A stretch of 36,827 bases of DNA. Origin: Staphylococcus intermedius NCTC 11048 (GTDB lineage Bacteria > Bacillota > Bacilli > Staphylococcales > Staphylococcaceae). Shown in pieces: positions 17,766 to 27,327 of this stretch. Made by a program: the position numbers and the translations under genes. Below the pieces are notes generated by a model that ran no database searches, had not been told where the DNA came from, and worked only from the letters and a program-made list of their open reading frames with translations. Where the stretch lies: contig NZ_PPQH01000038.1 of assembly GCF_002902385.1 (NCBI RefSeq), forward strand, positions 1-36,827. The letters are read 5' to 3'. Every line of letters starts with the position of its first letter. Within the stretch, counting starts at the first letter, position 1.

Positions 17766-19067
17766 GTGGCATTTGAATTTAGATTACCCGATATCGGTGA
17801 AGGTATCCACGAAGGTGAAATCGTAAAGTGGTTTGTTAAAGCTGGAGACACTATTGAAGAAGATGACGTACTATGTGAAGTACAAAATGATAAATCAGTT
17901 GTAGAAATCCCATCTCCTGTAAGCGGTACAGTACTTGAAGTATTAGTTGACGAAGGTACTGTAGCAGTTGTAGGTGACACAATTGTTAAAATTGATGCAC
18001 CAGACGCTGAAGAAATGGAATTCAAAGGCGGACACAGTAACGATGCTCCGGCACAAGCTGAAGAAGCTAAAGAAGAAGCCCCTAAAGAAGAAGCGGCTCC
18101 TGCTGCTCAAGAAGCGGTAGAAGTTGATGAAAACAGACATGTCAAAGCAATGCCATCAGTGCGTAAATATGCACGTGACAATAATGTGAACATTAAAGCT
18201 GTTAATGGTACAGGTAAAAATGGTAGAATTACTAAAGAAGATGTAGATGCATACTTAAATGGTGGTGGACAAGCAGCACCTGCTCAAGACACTGCATCAG
18301 CTGAGTCTTCAGAAGCAACAACTGCACCAGCAACATCAGCACCAGCAGTTTCAACTGAAGGTGAATTCCCTGAAACAACTGAAAAAATCTCTGCTATGCG
18401 TAAAGCAATCGCAAAAGCAATGGTGAACTCTAAACACACTGCGCCACACGTAACATTAATGGACGAAATTGATGTTCAAGAGTTATGGGATCACCGTAAG
18501 AAGTTTAAAGAAATTGCAGCTGAACAAGGTACTAAATTAACATTCTTACCTTATGTTGTTAAAGCTTTAGTATCAGCATTGAAAAAATACCCAGCACTTA
18601 ACACTTCATTTAACGAAGAAGCTGGCGAAGTTGTACAAAAACACTACTGGAACATTGGTATCGCAGCAGATACAGACAGAGGTCTTTTAGTTCCTGTTGT
18701 TAAACATGCTGACCGTAAATCAATCTTCCAAATCTCAGATGAAATTAACGAACTTGCTGTAAAAGCACGTGACGGTAAATTAACATCTGATGAAATGAAA
18801 GGTGCAACATGTACAATTTCTAACATCGGTTCTGCAGGTGGACAATGGTTCACACCAGTTATCAACCACCCAGAAGTTGCAATCTTAGGTATTGGCCGTA
18901 TCGCACAAAAACCAATCGTTAAAGATGGCGAAATCGTTGCAGCTCCAGTGTTAGCATTATCACTAAGCTTTGACCACAGACAAATTGATGGTGCAACAGG
19001 TCAAAACGCAATGAACCACATCAAGCGTTTATTAAACAATCCAGAACTATTATTAATGGAGGGGTAA
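17766..19067 (+). CDS. pdhC: Dihydrolipoamide acetyltransferase (PDH E2)
   Basis: E2 forms the core of the PDH complex and transfers the acetyl group to CoA. The 433-residue protein has one N-terminal lipoyl domain (about 1-80; lipoyl Lys43 in QNDKSVVE). An Ala/Glu/Pro linker precedes the peripheral subunit-binding domain (about 125-165, [11 protein letters not shown]...GRITKEDV). A second Ala/Thr/Pro linker leads to the catalytic domain ending in [10 protein letters not shown] with the catalytic His and Asp. One lipoyl domain is usual for Gram-positive E2. Translation starts at GTG 17766 after TTAGGAGGAAAG. Confidence 0.97.
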   Translation: MAFEFRLPDIGEGIHEGEIVKWFVKAGDTIEEDDVLCEVQNDKSVVEIPSPVSGTVLEVLVDEGTVAVVGDTIVKIDAPDAEEMEFKGGHSNDAPAQAEEAKEEAPKEEAAPAAQEAVEVDENRHVKAMPSVRKYARDNNVNIKAVNGTGKNGRITKEDVDAYLNGGGQAAPAQDTASAESSEATTAPATSAPAVSTEGEFPETTEKISAMRKAIAKAMVNSKHTAPHVTLMDEIDVQELWDHRKKFKEIAAEQGTKLTFLPYVVKALVSALKKYPALNTSFNEEAGEVVQKHYWNIGIAADTDRGLLVPVVKHADRKSIFQISDEINELAVKARDGKLTSDEMKGATCTISNIGSAGGQWFTPVINHPEVAILGIGRIAQKPIVKDGEIVAAPVLALSLSFDHRQIDGATGQNAMNHIKRLLNNPELLLMEG

Positions 19068-19070
19068 AAT

Positions 19071-20477
19071 ATGGTAGTCGGAGATTTTCCAATTGAAACA
19101 GATACTATTGTCATTGGGGCAGGTCCTGGTGGCTATGTTGCAGCAATTCGTGCAGCACAGTTAGGTCAAAAAGTAACGATCGTTGAAAAAGGCAATTTAG
19201 GTGGCGTATGCTTAAACGTAGGTTGTATTCCTTCAAAAGCATTATTAAACGTATCACACCGTTTTGAACAAGCGCAACACGGTGCGGACTTAGGTATCAC
19301 TGCTGAGAACGTATCTTTAGATTTCGATAAAGTTCAATCTTTTAAAGGTTCAGTCGTTAACAAATTAACTGGCGGTGTTGAATCATTATTAAAAGGTAAC
19401 AAAGTTGAAATCGTTCGCGGTGAAGCTTACTTCGTTGATGAACACAGCTTACGTGTGATGGACGATAAGAGCGCGCAAACTTACAACTTCAAAAACGCTA
19501 TCGTAGCAACAGGTTCACGTCCAATTCAAATTCCTAACTTTGAATTTGGTGGCCGTATCCTTGACTCTACAGGTGCATTAAACTTACAAGAAGTACCTAA
19601 AAAATTAGTTGTCGTTGGTGGCGGTTATATCGGTTCAGAATTAGGTACTGCCTATGCAAACTTCGGTACTGAAGTAACAATTCTTGAAGGTGCAAAAGAA
19701 ATCCTTGGTGGTTTCGAAAAACAAATGGTTGCGCCAGTTAAAAAAGAAATGAAAGCTAAAGGCATGATCATCGAAACAGAAGCTTTAGCGAAATCAGCTG
19801 AAGAAACTGAAAACGGTGTGAAAGTAACATACGAAGTTAAAGGCGAAGAGAAAACAATCGAAGCAGACTACGTATTAGTAACTGTAGGTCGTCGTCCAAA
19901 CACTGACGAACTTGGTTTAGAAGAAATTGGCGTGAAATTAACTGACCGCGGTTTAGTTGAAGTTGACAAACAAAGCCGTTCATCTGTTGACAGTATCTAT
20001 GCAATTGGTGATATCGTTCCTGGTCTACCACTTGCACACAAAGCAAGCTACGAAGCTAAAATCGCAGCTGAAGCGATTGCAGGACAAAATTCAGAAGTGG
20101 ATTACATCGGTATGCCTGCAGTATGTTTCACTGAGCCTGAATTAGCACAAGTGGGTTACACTGAAGCACAAGCGAAAGAAGAAGGTTTAGAAATCAAAGC
20201 TTCTAAATTCCCTTACCAAGCAAACGGCCGTGCATTATCTTTAAATGATACAAACGGTTTCGTTAAACTTGTAACACTTAAAGAAGATGATACACTTATC
20301 GGTGCACAAGTTGTGGGTACAAACGCTTCAGACGTGATTGCTGAACTTGGTTTAGCTATTGAAGCTGGTATGAACGCTGAAGATATCGCTTTAACAGTTC
20401 ACGCTCACCCAACATTAGGTGAAATGAGCATGGAAGCTGCTGAAAAAGCTTTAGGTTTACCAATTCATACAATGTAA
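19071..20477 (+). CDS. pdhD: Dihydrolipoamide dehydrogenase (PDH E3)
   Basis: E3 reoxidises the lipoyl groups of PDH and other 2-oxoacid complexes with FAD and NAD+. The 468-residue length is typical. Visible motifs are the FAD site GAGPGGY (near residue 17), the redox disulfide [13 protein letters not shown] (Cys at about 45 and 50), the NAD site [11 protein letters not shown] (near 184), and the catalytic His in HAHPTLGE near 446. The gene begins four bases after pdhC, with GGAGGGG at its end as the ribosome binding site, and closes the operon with a terminator. Confidence 0.98.
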   Translation: MVVGDFPIETDTIVIGAGPGGYVAAIRAAQLGQKVTIVEKGNLGGVCLNVGCIPSKALLNVSHRFEQAQHGADLGITAENVSLDFDKVQSFKGSVVNKLTGGVESLLKGNKVEIVRGEAYFVDEHSLRVMDDKSAQTYNFKNAIVATGSRPIQIPNFEFGGRILDSTGALNLQEVPKKLVVVGGGYIGSELGTAYANFGTEVTILEGAKEILGGFEKQMVAPVKKEMKAKGMIIETEALAKSAEETENGVKVTYEVKGEEKTIEADYVLVTVGRRPNTDELGLEEIGVKLTDRGLVEVDKQSRSSVDSIYAIGDIVPGLPLAHKASYEAKIAAEAIAGQNSEVDYIGMPAVCFTEPELAQVGYTEAQAKEEGLEIKASKFPYQANGRALSLNDTNGFVKLVTLKEDDTLIGAQVVGTNASDVIAELGLAIEAGMNAEDIALTVHAHPTLGEMSMEAAEKALGLPIHTM

Positions 20478-20498
20478 TTAAGAAGAGTTGAATAGATA

Positions 20499-20533
20499 GG
20501 GGCTGTGCAGAAGTTGCGCAGTCTCTTTTTTAA
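20499..20533 (+). terminator. Terminator of the pdh operon
   Basis: GGGGCTGTGCA pairs with TGCGCAGTCTC (11 bp with three wobbles), with loop GAAGT, and is followed by TTTTTT. Confidence 0.85.
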
Positions 20534-20732
20534 TTGAACAGCGATTGTTCTGTTATCAAAGTGGGATACAAAAATATGGCGATCTCATTGAATACGATGT
20601 ACGGTAACGCTCATGCCACCTCATTTTTTTAATCAGTTTATATGCATGAGGCTGGGACATTAATGATATCCAAGACCTATTCGTGGAACTATATCTTCAA
20701 TAAATGATAATAACAACGAAAATGAGGAAGAA
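20534..20732. other. Gene-free stretch before repeat copy C
   Basis: No gene was found. GGCTGGGACAT (20650-20660) is one more occurrence of the GGGACAT motif that recurs in the gaps of this window. Confidence 0.5.
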
Positions 20733-21171
20733 TTGGACATAAAAAGTGGGTGATATGGATTGTCTTCATATTAGAAACTTGCCCTCTACTTCCTGTATTT
20801 GGAGTTAGATTGCCAGAAGGCTGAGACTCTTGAGGGATGAAGTTAAAAACAAAATAACGTCATTTAACTTTGATAGTGGATGGTGTTTATCGCAGTAGCT
20901 GTCTGACTTCTCAATCACTTAGGTTTTGAGAAGTCTAGTCAGCCTTGCGGGGGCCGTACGACGAAATCTTTGTTACTTATGAGATTTCTGTACGGCTCCC
21001 AAAATCCACTAATGCTTCAACAAATGTAACAGTTTAATCAAGCGTTAGTTAGTTGAAGGGTCAGCCCCTAAGAAACGCGAAGCCATGAAGGCAATCAAAT
21101 ATACAATTCATAGTGGGAGGGCAAGTTAAACAAAATACTGCATCCACAGCATCAAAAATGATTATGTCCAA
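20733..21171 (+). repeat. Modular intergenic repeat, copy C (full form)
   Basis: The outer ends are a perfect inverted repeat, TTGGACATAA / TTATGTCCAA. Next come ACTTGCCCTC / GAGGGCAAGT and GATTGCC / GGCAATC. The inside carries four hairpins: AAGTTAAA / TTTAACTT in the variable insert; GACTTCTCAA / TTGAGAAGTC (20905-20935, 11-base loop); GGGGGCCGTAC / GTACGGCTCCC (20949-21000) with inner GAAATC / GATTTC; and CTAATGCTT / AAGCGTTAG with the invariant loop. The layout is a closed multi-branch structure. No protein is encoded. Confidence 0.88.
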
Positions 21172-21307
21172 CCTCCATATCAGTACAATCATCAATGATC
21201 AAGCGAATAAAAGCTCAATACCACGACTCATCATGACGCAGCACTTTAAAAATGAAGGAAAATGATTTATAGTCAACATGAATCGCCAATGATAAAGGAG
21301 TGAAATG

Positions 21308-21580
21308 ATGGAATACACATACCCAATAGATGTCGACTGGTCACAAGAAGAAATGGTGGCAGTCATCTCATTTTTCAACGCCATTGAAGCGTATTATGAA
21401 AGCCAAGTTGAACGTGAATTATTGATGATACGATACCGTGAATTTAAACAGGTCGTACCAGGGAAAGCGGATGAAAAAAACATGTTCAACGACTTTAAAC
21501 AACAAAGTGGTTATGACAGTTATCAAGTGGTGAAACAGGCGAAACAAAATCCTGATCAAAAAACTTTAAAGAACAGCTAA
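21308..21580 (+). CDS. UPF0223 family protein
   Basis: A 90-residue cytosolic protein of the UPF0223 family (B. subtilis YktA type), function unknown. It starts MEYTYPIDVDWSQEEMVAV and keeps the family pattern of an acidic N-terminal half, FFNAIEAYYES, and the later F-K-Q-x-V-P-x-K-A-D-E-K segment. ATG 21308 is preferred over the adjacent ATG 21305 because AAAGGAG (21294-21300) is seven bases upstream of it. It sits alone between repeat copy C and the pot operon; in B. subtilis and S. aureus it is also found after pdh. Confidence 0.85.
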   Translation: MEYTYPIDVDWSQEEMVAVISFFNAIEAYYESQVERELLMIRYREFKQVVPGKADEKNMFNDFKQQSGYDSYQVVKQAKQNPDQKTLKNS

Positions 21581-21626
21581 AAAAGTATTGTAATTTAGCT
21601 TGCGATTTGTTATTTTTATTAAGCGT

Positions 21627-21641
21627 TAAACAAAATGTTTA
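21627..21641 (+). promoter_or_regulatory. Operator-like palindrome upstream of the pot operon
   Basis: TAAACA-AAA-TGTTTA is a perfect 6-3-6 inverted repeat 42 bases before the regulator start, and AGTAAACAAG follows at about 21647. XRE regulators often bind such sites in their own promoter. It resembles the TAAACAA-AGTA-TTGTTTA palindrome before pdhC. Confidence 0.4.
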
Positions 21642-21682
21642 GTAAAAGTAAACAAGTCGCTTTTTTTGAGTGGAGGGACTCT

Positions 21683-22222
21683 ATGGAGATTGGACAAAAG
21701 ATAAAAAATTTAAGACGTTTAAAAAACTTGACGCAAGAGGAACTCGGGGAACGGACGGATTTGTCTAAAGGTTATATTTCTCAAATAGAAAGTAATAAAA
21801 CGTCACCCAATATGGAAACTTTTTTAAATATTTTAGAGGTGCTCGGCACGTCACCACGCGATTTTTTTGATGACAAGCAAGTAGCAAAAGTACATTATCC
21901 CAAAAGTGAACAGTTAAGTTACTGTGAAGATGAAAAGGGCTATTATTTGCAGTGGCCAGTCAAACGTTCGAACGAGTTTGATATGGAGCCATTACTCTTA
22001 ACGTTAGAACCACACGCTTCGTATAAAGATTTTCAACCTTCTACCTCAGATACGTTCGTATACTGTTTAGAAGGCGCAGTGACCTTAACTTTAGGGGAGC
22101 AACAATATACTGCAGAAAAAGGGGATGCATTATATTTTAAAGCGATTGCTACTCATCGTTTATCTAACTCAGGTCAAACGAGTGCGAAATTAATGATTGT
22201 TGCAACGTCATCGTATTTATAG
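21683..22222 (+). CDS. XRE-cupin transcriptional regulator of the pot operon
   Basis: A 179-residue regulator. An N-terminal XRE-type helix-turn-helix domain (about 3-60; [22 protein letters not shown] covers the recognition helix) is joined to a C-terminal cupin domain (about 105-175). Regulators of this build, such as PuuR, sense small metabolites through the cupin. Being the first gene before potABCD, with only 14 bases to potA, it probably senses polyamines and controls its own operon. This is inference from context. ATG 21683 follows GGAGGGA; the upstream in-frame ATG at 21635 lacks a site. Confidence 0.88.
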   Translation: MEIGQKIKNLRRLKNLTQEELGERTDLSKGYISQIESNKTSPNMETFLNILEVLGTSPRDFFDDKQVAKVHYPKSEQLSYCEDEKGYYLQWPVKRSNEFDMEPLLLTLEPHASYKDFQPSTSDTFVYCLEGAVTLTLGEQQYTAEKGDALYFKAIATHRLSNSGQTSAKLMIVATSSYL

Positions 22223-22236
22223 GAGGTTTTAAAGAA

Positions 22237-23337
22237 TTGAGTGAATTACTGAAGTTTAAAAATGTTACAAAGAAATATGATACAACGACCATTTTGAATG
22301 ATATTGATTTAGAAATCGAATCAGGACATTTTTATACCATTCTAGGGCCATCAGGTTGTGGTAAAACAACAATGCTGAAATTGATCGCAGGCTTTGAAAC
22401 CCCCGATGCTGGTGAAGTGATCTATTTAGGGAAAAATATTAATCAACTCCCTGCCAATCAACGTCAAGTGAACACAGTCTTCCAAGATTATGCATTGTTT
22501 CCACATTTGAACGTCTATGATAACGTTGCATTTGGTTTGAAGTTAAAAAAGATGAAAAAAGATCAAATTGAGAAAAAAGTGACAGAAGCATTAAAACTCG
22601 TTAAATTAGAGGACTATATGTACAGTGAGATTCATGCATTAAGCGGGGGACAAAAACAACGTATTGCAATGGCACGCGCAATTGTGAACGAACCTGAAAT
22701 ATTGTTGTTAGATGAGTCTTTATCTGCTTTAGATTTAAAGTTACGTACAGAGATGCAATATGAGTTACGCGAATTGCAATCGCGGTTAGGTATTACATTT
22801 GTATTCGTGACACATGACCAAGAAGAAGCACTGGCATTAAGCGACTTTATTTTTGTCATGCGTGCAGGTAAAATCGAACAATTCGGGACGCCGCTAGACA
22901 TTTACGATGAGCCGGTCAATCGCTTTGTAGCAGACTTTATTGGTGAGTCGAACATTGTTGAGGGAACAATGGTGAAAGACTATGTCGTGAATATTTATGG
23001 TCAAGACTTTGACTGTGTGGATAAAGATATTCCACCTCAAACGTTAGTGGATGTTGTGATTCGTCCAGAAGATATTACACTTGTACCGGAAGAAGAAGGG
23101 CTGTTTAAAGCGACTGTGACGAGTTCGTTATTTAGAGGTGTCCACTATGAGATGATTTGTGAAGACCGTAAAGGCTATGAGTGGATGATTCAATCAACGA
23201 AAAATGCAGAAATTGGGACACGTGTAGGCTTGGACTTCGAACCAGAAGCGATCCATATTATGGTTCCGGGAGAAACTGAAGAAGAGTTCGACAAACGTAT
23301 TGAAGGTTATGGTGAGTTAAATCATGAAACACATTAA
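22237..23337 (+). CDS. potA: Spermidine/putrescine ABC transporter ATPase
   Basis: PotA powers polyamine import by ATP hydrolysis at the inner face of the membrane. The 366-residue protein has Walker [10 protein letters not shown] near residue 37, the ABC signature LSGGQKQR near 134, Walker B ILLLDES near 155, the switch His in VTHDQEEAL, and a C-terminal TOBE-like domain (about 270-350) with RPEDITL. Translation starts at TTG 22237, ten bases after AGGAGG that overlaps the regulator stop. The end overlaps potB by 14 bases, a sign of tight coupling. Confidence 0.95.
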   Translation: MSELLKFKNVTKKYDTTTILNDIDLEIESGHFYTILGPSGCGKTTMLKLIAGFETPDAGEVIYLGKNINQLPANQRQVNTVFQDYALFPHLNVYDNVAFGLKLKKMKKDQIEKKVTEALKLVKLEDYMYSEIHALSGGQKQRIAMARAIVNEPEILLLDESLSALDLKLRTEMQYELRELQSRLGITFVFVTHDQEEALALSDFIFVMRAGKIEQFGTPLDIYDEPVNRFVADFIGESNIVEGTMVKDYVVNIYGQDFDCVDKDIPPQTLVDVVIRPEDITLVPEEEGLFKATVTSSLFRGVHYEMICEDRKGYEWMIQSTKNAEIGTRVGLDFEPEAIHIMVPGETEEEFDKRIEGYGELNHETH

Positions 23338-24130
23338 TCGTTGGCTCGCTATACCGTATTTACTTTGGATGGTTTTCTTCATTGTCATTCCAGTTATTTT
23401 ACTTTGTTACTTTTCATTTGTTGATGATCATGGTCATTTCACATTAATGAATTACGAACAATTTTTCTCTGTCCGTTATATGAGAATGCTGTTTGAGTCT
23501 ATTGTGTATGCGATTTTAATTACGTTGATTTGTTTATTAGTGAGTTATCCAGCAGCATACTTTATTCATCAATCACGACATGCAGCGTCTTGGCTACTCA
23601 TCATGATTATTCCGACATGGATGAATTTACTACTTAAGACATATGCATTTATTGGGATTTTCAGTCATGATGGACTTATCAATAAAATTTTGATGGCTTT
23701 TAACATGCCATCTCAATCGATTTTATTTACTGCACCTGCATTTATTTTTGTAGCGGCATATATTTATATCCCATTCATGTTGTTACCGATATACAACAGT
23801 ATGAAAGATATCCCTAATCAGCTGTTTTTCGCAGCACAAGATTTAGGTGCGAATACGTTCACTGTCATTCGTAAAGTATTACTTCCTTTAACTGCTGAAG
23901 GTGTCAAAACAGGGATTCAAGTTACGTTTATTCCTGCATTATCACTTTTCATGATTACGAGACTGATCGCTGGTAACAAAGTCATCAATATTGGTACAGC
24001 GATTGAAGAGCAATTTTTAGTCATTCAAAACTTTGGAATGGGTTCGACAATTGCGCTCTTCTTAGTGTTATTCATGGCATTAGTTATGATTTTAACACGT
24101 AGTAAGCATAAGGGAGGCGCTTCAAAATGA
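23324..24130 (+). CDS. potB: Spermidine/putrescine ABC transporter permease PotB
   Basis: One of the two membrane permeases of the polyamine importer. The 268-residue product has about six membrane segments and the ABC permease coupling loop [21 protein letters not shown] near residue 165 (key residues D-L-G-A and L-P), which docks onto PotA. It overlaps potA by 14 bases and potC by 4 bases. Confidence 0.94.
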   Translation: MKHINRWLAIPYLLWMVFFIVIPVILLCYFSFVDDHGHFTLMNYEQFFSVRYMRMLFESIVYAILITLICLLVSYPAAYFIHQSRHAASWLLIMIIPTWMNLLLKTYAFIGIFSHDGLINKILMAFNMPSQSILFTAPAFIFVAAYIYIPFMLLPIYNSMKDIPNQLFFAAQDLGANTFTVIRKVLLPLTAEGVKTGIQVTFIPALSLFMITRLIAGNKVINIGTAIEEQFLVIQNFGMGSTIALFLVLFMALVMILTRSKHKGGASK

Positions 24131-24939
24131 GATGGTATGGAAAGTTTTATTTAATCACGATGTTAGTTGTATTGTACTTACCTATTTTCTTTTTAATGCT
24201 GTACTCGTTTAATAGTGCAGGGAATATGTTTCAGTTTGAAGGCTTCACGTGGGAACATTATCAAACATTATTTGACAACAAACGATTACTACAAGTTGTG
24301 TTCAATACGATTGCGGTTGCACTATTAGCAGCAGGTATTGCGACAATCATCGGAATCTTTGGGGCGTTGTTGTTGTATCAATTGCGCAATCAAACGCTTA
24401 AAATATCGTTGTTAACGTTAAATAACGTGCTCATGGTGTCATCAGATGTGGTCATCGGTGCGTCATTTTTAATTATGTTTACAGCGTTAGGACATTTCAC
24501 GGGATTTGGTTTAGGCTTTACGTCTGTCCTCATCTCACATATTGCGTTTTGTATTCCAATTGTAGTCATTATCGTATTGCCTAAGTTATATGAAATGAAT
24601 GACTCGATTATGAATGCCGCACGTGATTTAGGGGCGTCAGAGTTTCAACTGTTAAGCAAAGTCGTCATTCCTCATATTATGCCAGGAATTATTGGTGGCT
24701 TTTTCATGGCATTAACGTACTCATTGGATGATTTTACAGTGAGTTTCTTCGTTACCGGAAATGGCTTCAGTGTATTATCTGTAGAAGTTTATTCTATGGC
24801 TCGACGCGGTATTAGTATGGAGATTAACGCCATTTCTACCATTCTGTTTGCGTTAATTATGCTTGGTTTATTAATTTATCAAGTGATTCAACGCCAAAAA
24901 CAAAAAATTCAATCTAATAAAAGAGGTGTGTCATTATGA
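24127..24939 (+). CDS. potC: Spermidine/putrescine ABC transporter permease PotC
   Basis: The second permease of the importer, 270 residues, about six membrane segments. The coupling motif AARDLGASEFQLLSKVVIPHI lies near residue 162, followed by the family pattern YSLDDFTVSFFVTG near 198. The start overlaps the potB stop (ATGA), and its end overlaps potD by four bases. Confidence 0.95.
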   Translation: MRWYGKFYLITMLVVLYLPIFFLMLYSFNSAGNMFQFEGFTWEHYQTLFDNKRLLQVVFNTIAVALLAAGIATIIGIFGALLLYQLRNQTLKISLLTLNNVLMVSSDVVIGASFLIMFTALGHFTGFGLGFTSVLISHIAFCIPIVVIIVLPKLYEMNDSIMNAARDLGASEFQLLSKVVIPHIMPGIIGGFFMALTYSLDDFTVSFFVTGNGFSVLSVEVYSMARRGISMEINAISTILFALIMLGLLIYQVIQRQKQKIQSNKRGVSL

Positions 24940-26009
24940 AACAATTAATACAGCTCGTTGGTGGTGCACTCATTTTGGGTTTAATCAGTTTAGGCGTTGG
25001 GTATTGGATTAATCATGACGGTATAGGTGGCAAGCAACAAGAAAAATTGTACGTCTACAACTGGGGAGAATATATCGATCCTGAGTTGCTTGACCAGTTT
25101 GAAGAAGAAACAGGCATCAAAGTGGTTTACGAAACATTCGATTCAAACGAGGCTATGGAAGCAAAAATTCGTAACGGAGGCACACATTATGATGTCGCAT
25201 TCCCGAGTGATTATACGATTGAAAAAATGAGGAAAGAACATTTGCTTCGACCACTGGATCACAAACAGCTTCCAAATATGAAACATCTCGACCCCTATTA
25301 TATGAATCAACCGTTTGATCCTAATAATAAATATTCAATTCCTTACTTTTTTGGGACTGTTGGTATTTTATATGATAAAGAAAAATATAAGGATATCGAT
25401 TTTAACAGTTGGCGTGCATTGAGAGATCCGAGACTTAAAAATGATGTTCTCTTAGTCGATGGCGCACGTGAAATTATGGGGATTTCACTGAATAGTTTAG
25501 GGTATAGCTTAAATGATAAAAATCCAGAACATCTCAAACAAGCGGAACAGCATCTTAAAACATTTGCGCCTAACATTCGTGGTGTCGTAGGTGACGAAAT
25601 TCAAATGATGCTGGAACAACATGAAGCAAGTGCAGCAGTGATTTGGAGTGGTTCCGCAGCCCCTGTGTTCCATGAAGACGAACGTTTTGATTATGTGGTT
25701 CCGAAAGAAGGTTCAAATTTGTGGTTTGACAATATGGTCATTCCAAAAACAGCGCAAAATGTTGAAGGGGCACATAAATTTATCAATTTCTTGCTAGACC
25801 CAGAAGTGAATAAACAAAATACTGAATGGGTAGAGTATGCAACACCGAATGAAACAGCGAGAAAGCAATTGCCTGAAGAGATTCGTAATGATGAACGTGT
25901 TTACCCTACACGTGAAGAGCAAAAAAGATTAGAAGTATATCATGATTTAGGGCCAGATGTTTTAAGTGAATACAACGAACGTTTTCTTAATTTTAAAATG
26001 GCACTTTAA
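24936..26009 (+). CDS. potD: Spermidine/putrescine-binding protein PotD
   Basis: PotD captures polyamine outside the cell and hands it to PotBC. The 357-residue protein keeps the family start of the mature domain LYVYNWGEYIDPELLDQFEEETGI near residue 37 (key W and D), the TxYDVAFPSDY segment, and WxGSAAP. The N-terminal hydrophobic segment (about 4-25) contains no Cys and no lipobox, so it appears to be a membrane-anchored or cleaved signal rather than the lipoprotein seen in many Gram-positive solute-binding proteins. The start overlaps potC (ATGA). Confidence 0.94.
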   Translation: MKQLIQLVGGALILGLISLGVGYWINHDGIGGKQQEKLYVYNWGEYIDPELLDQFEEETGIKVVYETFDSNEAMEAKIRNGGTHYDVAFPSDYTIEKMRKEHLLRPLDHKQLPNMKHLDPYYMNQPFDPNNKYSIPYFFGTVGILYDKEKYKDIDFNSWRALRDPRLKNDVLLVDGAREIMGISLNSLGYSLNDKNPEHLKQAEQHLKTFAPNIRGVVGDEIQMMLEQHEASAAVIWSGSAAPVFHEDERFDYVVPKEGSNLWFDNMVIPKTAQNVEGAHKFINFLLDPEVNKQNTEWVEYATPNETARKQLPEEIRNDERVYPTREEQKRLEVYHDLGPDVLSEYNERFLNFKMAL

Positions 26010-26080
26010 CTGCGATTGTAGTGATTTCGCCAAAGTTTAGTTATAATGAGGAGAGTAAGTTAATTATGAGGAGTGAAAGC

Positions 26081-27100
26081 ATGGCAGGAGAAACATATAC
26101 ACATATTAGTCGTCCTGTAAATCGACTCGCCGAAAAAATATTAGGTTGGTTGAGTTGGCTATTGCTGCTAGGTACTACTGTGGTCGCGATGTTTTTCGGC
26201 TTAGTTTTGTTTAGTAATGAAAGTTCAATTCAAAGTTTAGAAAATAGTATTGCGAATAACGCGACTTTACAGGAGTTATTAACCAATAATAATATGAATG
26301 CAACTCAGTTTGTCATCATGTTGCAAAATGGTGTATGGGCATTTATCGTATATTTAATCGTATGTCTATTGATTTCATTCCTAGCATTGATTTCAATGAA
26401 TCACCGCATCGTATCAGGTTTATTATTTTTACTCGTGGCGATTGTCACATTACCGTTATTCTTTATCTTAGTGCCACTCTTCTTCTTTATTATTGCGTTG
26501 ATGATGTTTATTAGAAAAGAGAAATATGAAGTGGTACCGACATATTATGATGAAGGTTACTCATATGGACCATATGCCAATCAGGAACCACATCAGCAGC
26601 AAACTGAGACGTATCACGAACCTGCTGCATACTCAGAACATGAACGTCCATCAACTGAACCGTATCAGACTTATGATGAAACATCGGCTTACGAAGCTTC
26701 ATCAGTAAACGATGATGGACCTGAAGTGTTATCACGTTCTGCTAAATATCATCAAAAGCCTCAGAAACATCAAGAGGTGTCTCAAGTCGAACAAATGGAC
26801 AATGAAGCGGATGATACATTAGTCTATGATAGTCGAGCGATGTCGAGAAATGCAGCGCAACGTCAACAAGATGATGAAATGGCGACGGATGCTGATGCAG
26901 AAAATGATGCGGCATCGATGTCTAGAGCCGAAATCAAACAACAACGTAAAGAAGAAAAGAAAGCACGTAAAGCACACGAAAAAGAGCAACGCAAACTTCG
27001 ACCAAGTGCTTCCTCTCAACGACGTCAAAATTATGATGATCGGATGAAATTACAACAAGATCGTTCAAAAAATGATTCACAAGTCGATAAAGAGCAATAA
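26081..27100 (+). CDS. auxB: AuxB-like membrane protein with long charged tail (DUF4064-like)
   Basis: A 339-residue protein. The membrane part has hydrophobic segments at about 20-44, 87-110 and two close together at 115-148. It is followed by a long disordered tail (about 150-339) rich in Glu, Gln, Lys, His and Tyr. The N-terminal pattern RPVNRLAEKILGWLSW resembles DUF4064, and the next gene has the same start pattern. S. aureus auxB (SAUSA300_1003) lies right after potD and acts with auxA on lipoteichoic acid stability; the name rests on that recalled gene order. ATG 26081 follows AGGAGTG; an earlier in-frame start at 26021 has none. A TATAAT at 26042-26047 may mark a separate promoter. 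Confidence 0.72.
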   Translation: MAGETYTHISRPVNRLAEKILGWLSWLLLLGTTVVAMFFGLVLFSNESSIQSLENSIANNATLQELLTNNNMNATQFVIMLQNGVWAFIVYLIVCLLISFLALISMNHRIVSGLLFLLVAIVTLPLFFILVPLFFFIIALMMFIRKEKYEVVPTYYDEGYSYGPYANQEPHQQQTETYHEPAAYSEHERPSTEPYQTYDETSAYEASSVNDDGPEVLSRSAKYHQKPQKHQEVSQVEQMDNEADDTLVYDSRAMSRNAAQRQQDDEMATDADAENDAASMSRAEIKQQRKEEKKARKAHEKEQRKLRPSASSQRRQNYDDRMKLQQDRSKNDSQVDKEQ

Positions 27101-27102
27101 AA

Positions 27103-27206
27103 AAATATAAAAAAAGGATAGGCCACTGGATGTGAGACATACAACAACACGCGGCTTGCGCAAAGTTGAAAAGTATCTCATGACAGGTGGCCTATCCGTT
27201 TTTTGT
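27103..27206 (+). terminator. Terminator with a large structured head after auxB
   Basis: A perfect 11-bp stem GGATAGGCCAC (27116-27126) / GTGGCCTATCC (27187-27197) is flanked by A-rich and T-rich runs that extend it, and TTTTTT follows. The 60-base interior is itself structured: TGAGA-CA-TAC pairs with GTATCTCA, CAAC pairs with GTTG, and a GC-rich tip (CGCGGCTTGCG) closes it. It will end transcription, but it is larger than a plain terminator. Confidence 0.75.
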
Positions 27207-27327
27207 TATGTCATATTTTTTAAGATTAAGACACATATAAATTTTAACTGATAATGAAAGTGAATAAATTATAGTATGGTTTATTTTAATAAAAACAGGT
27301 AATATACTAAGCAAGGAGGGTTTTTAG

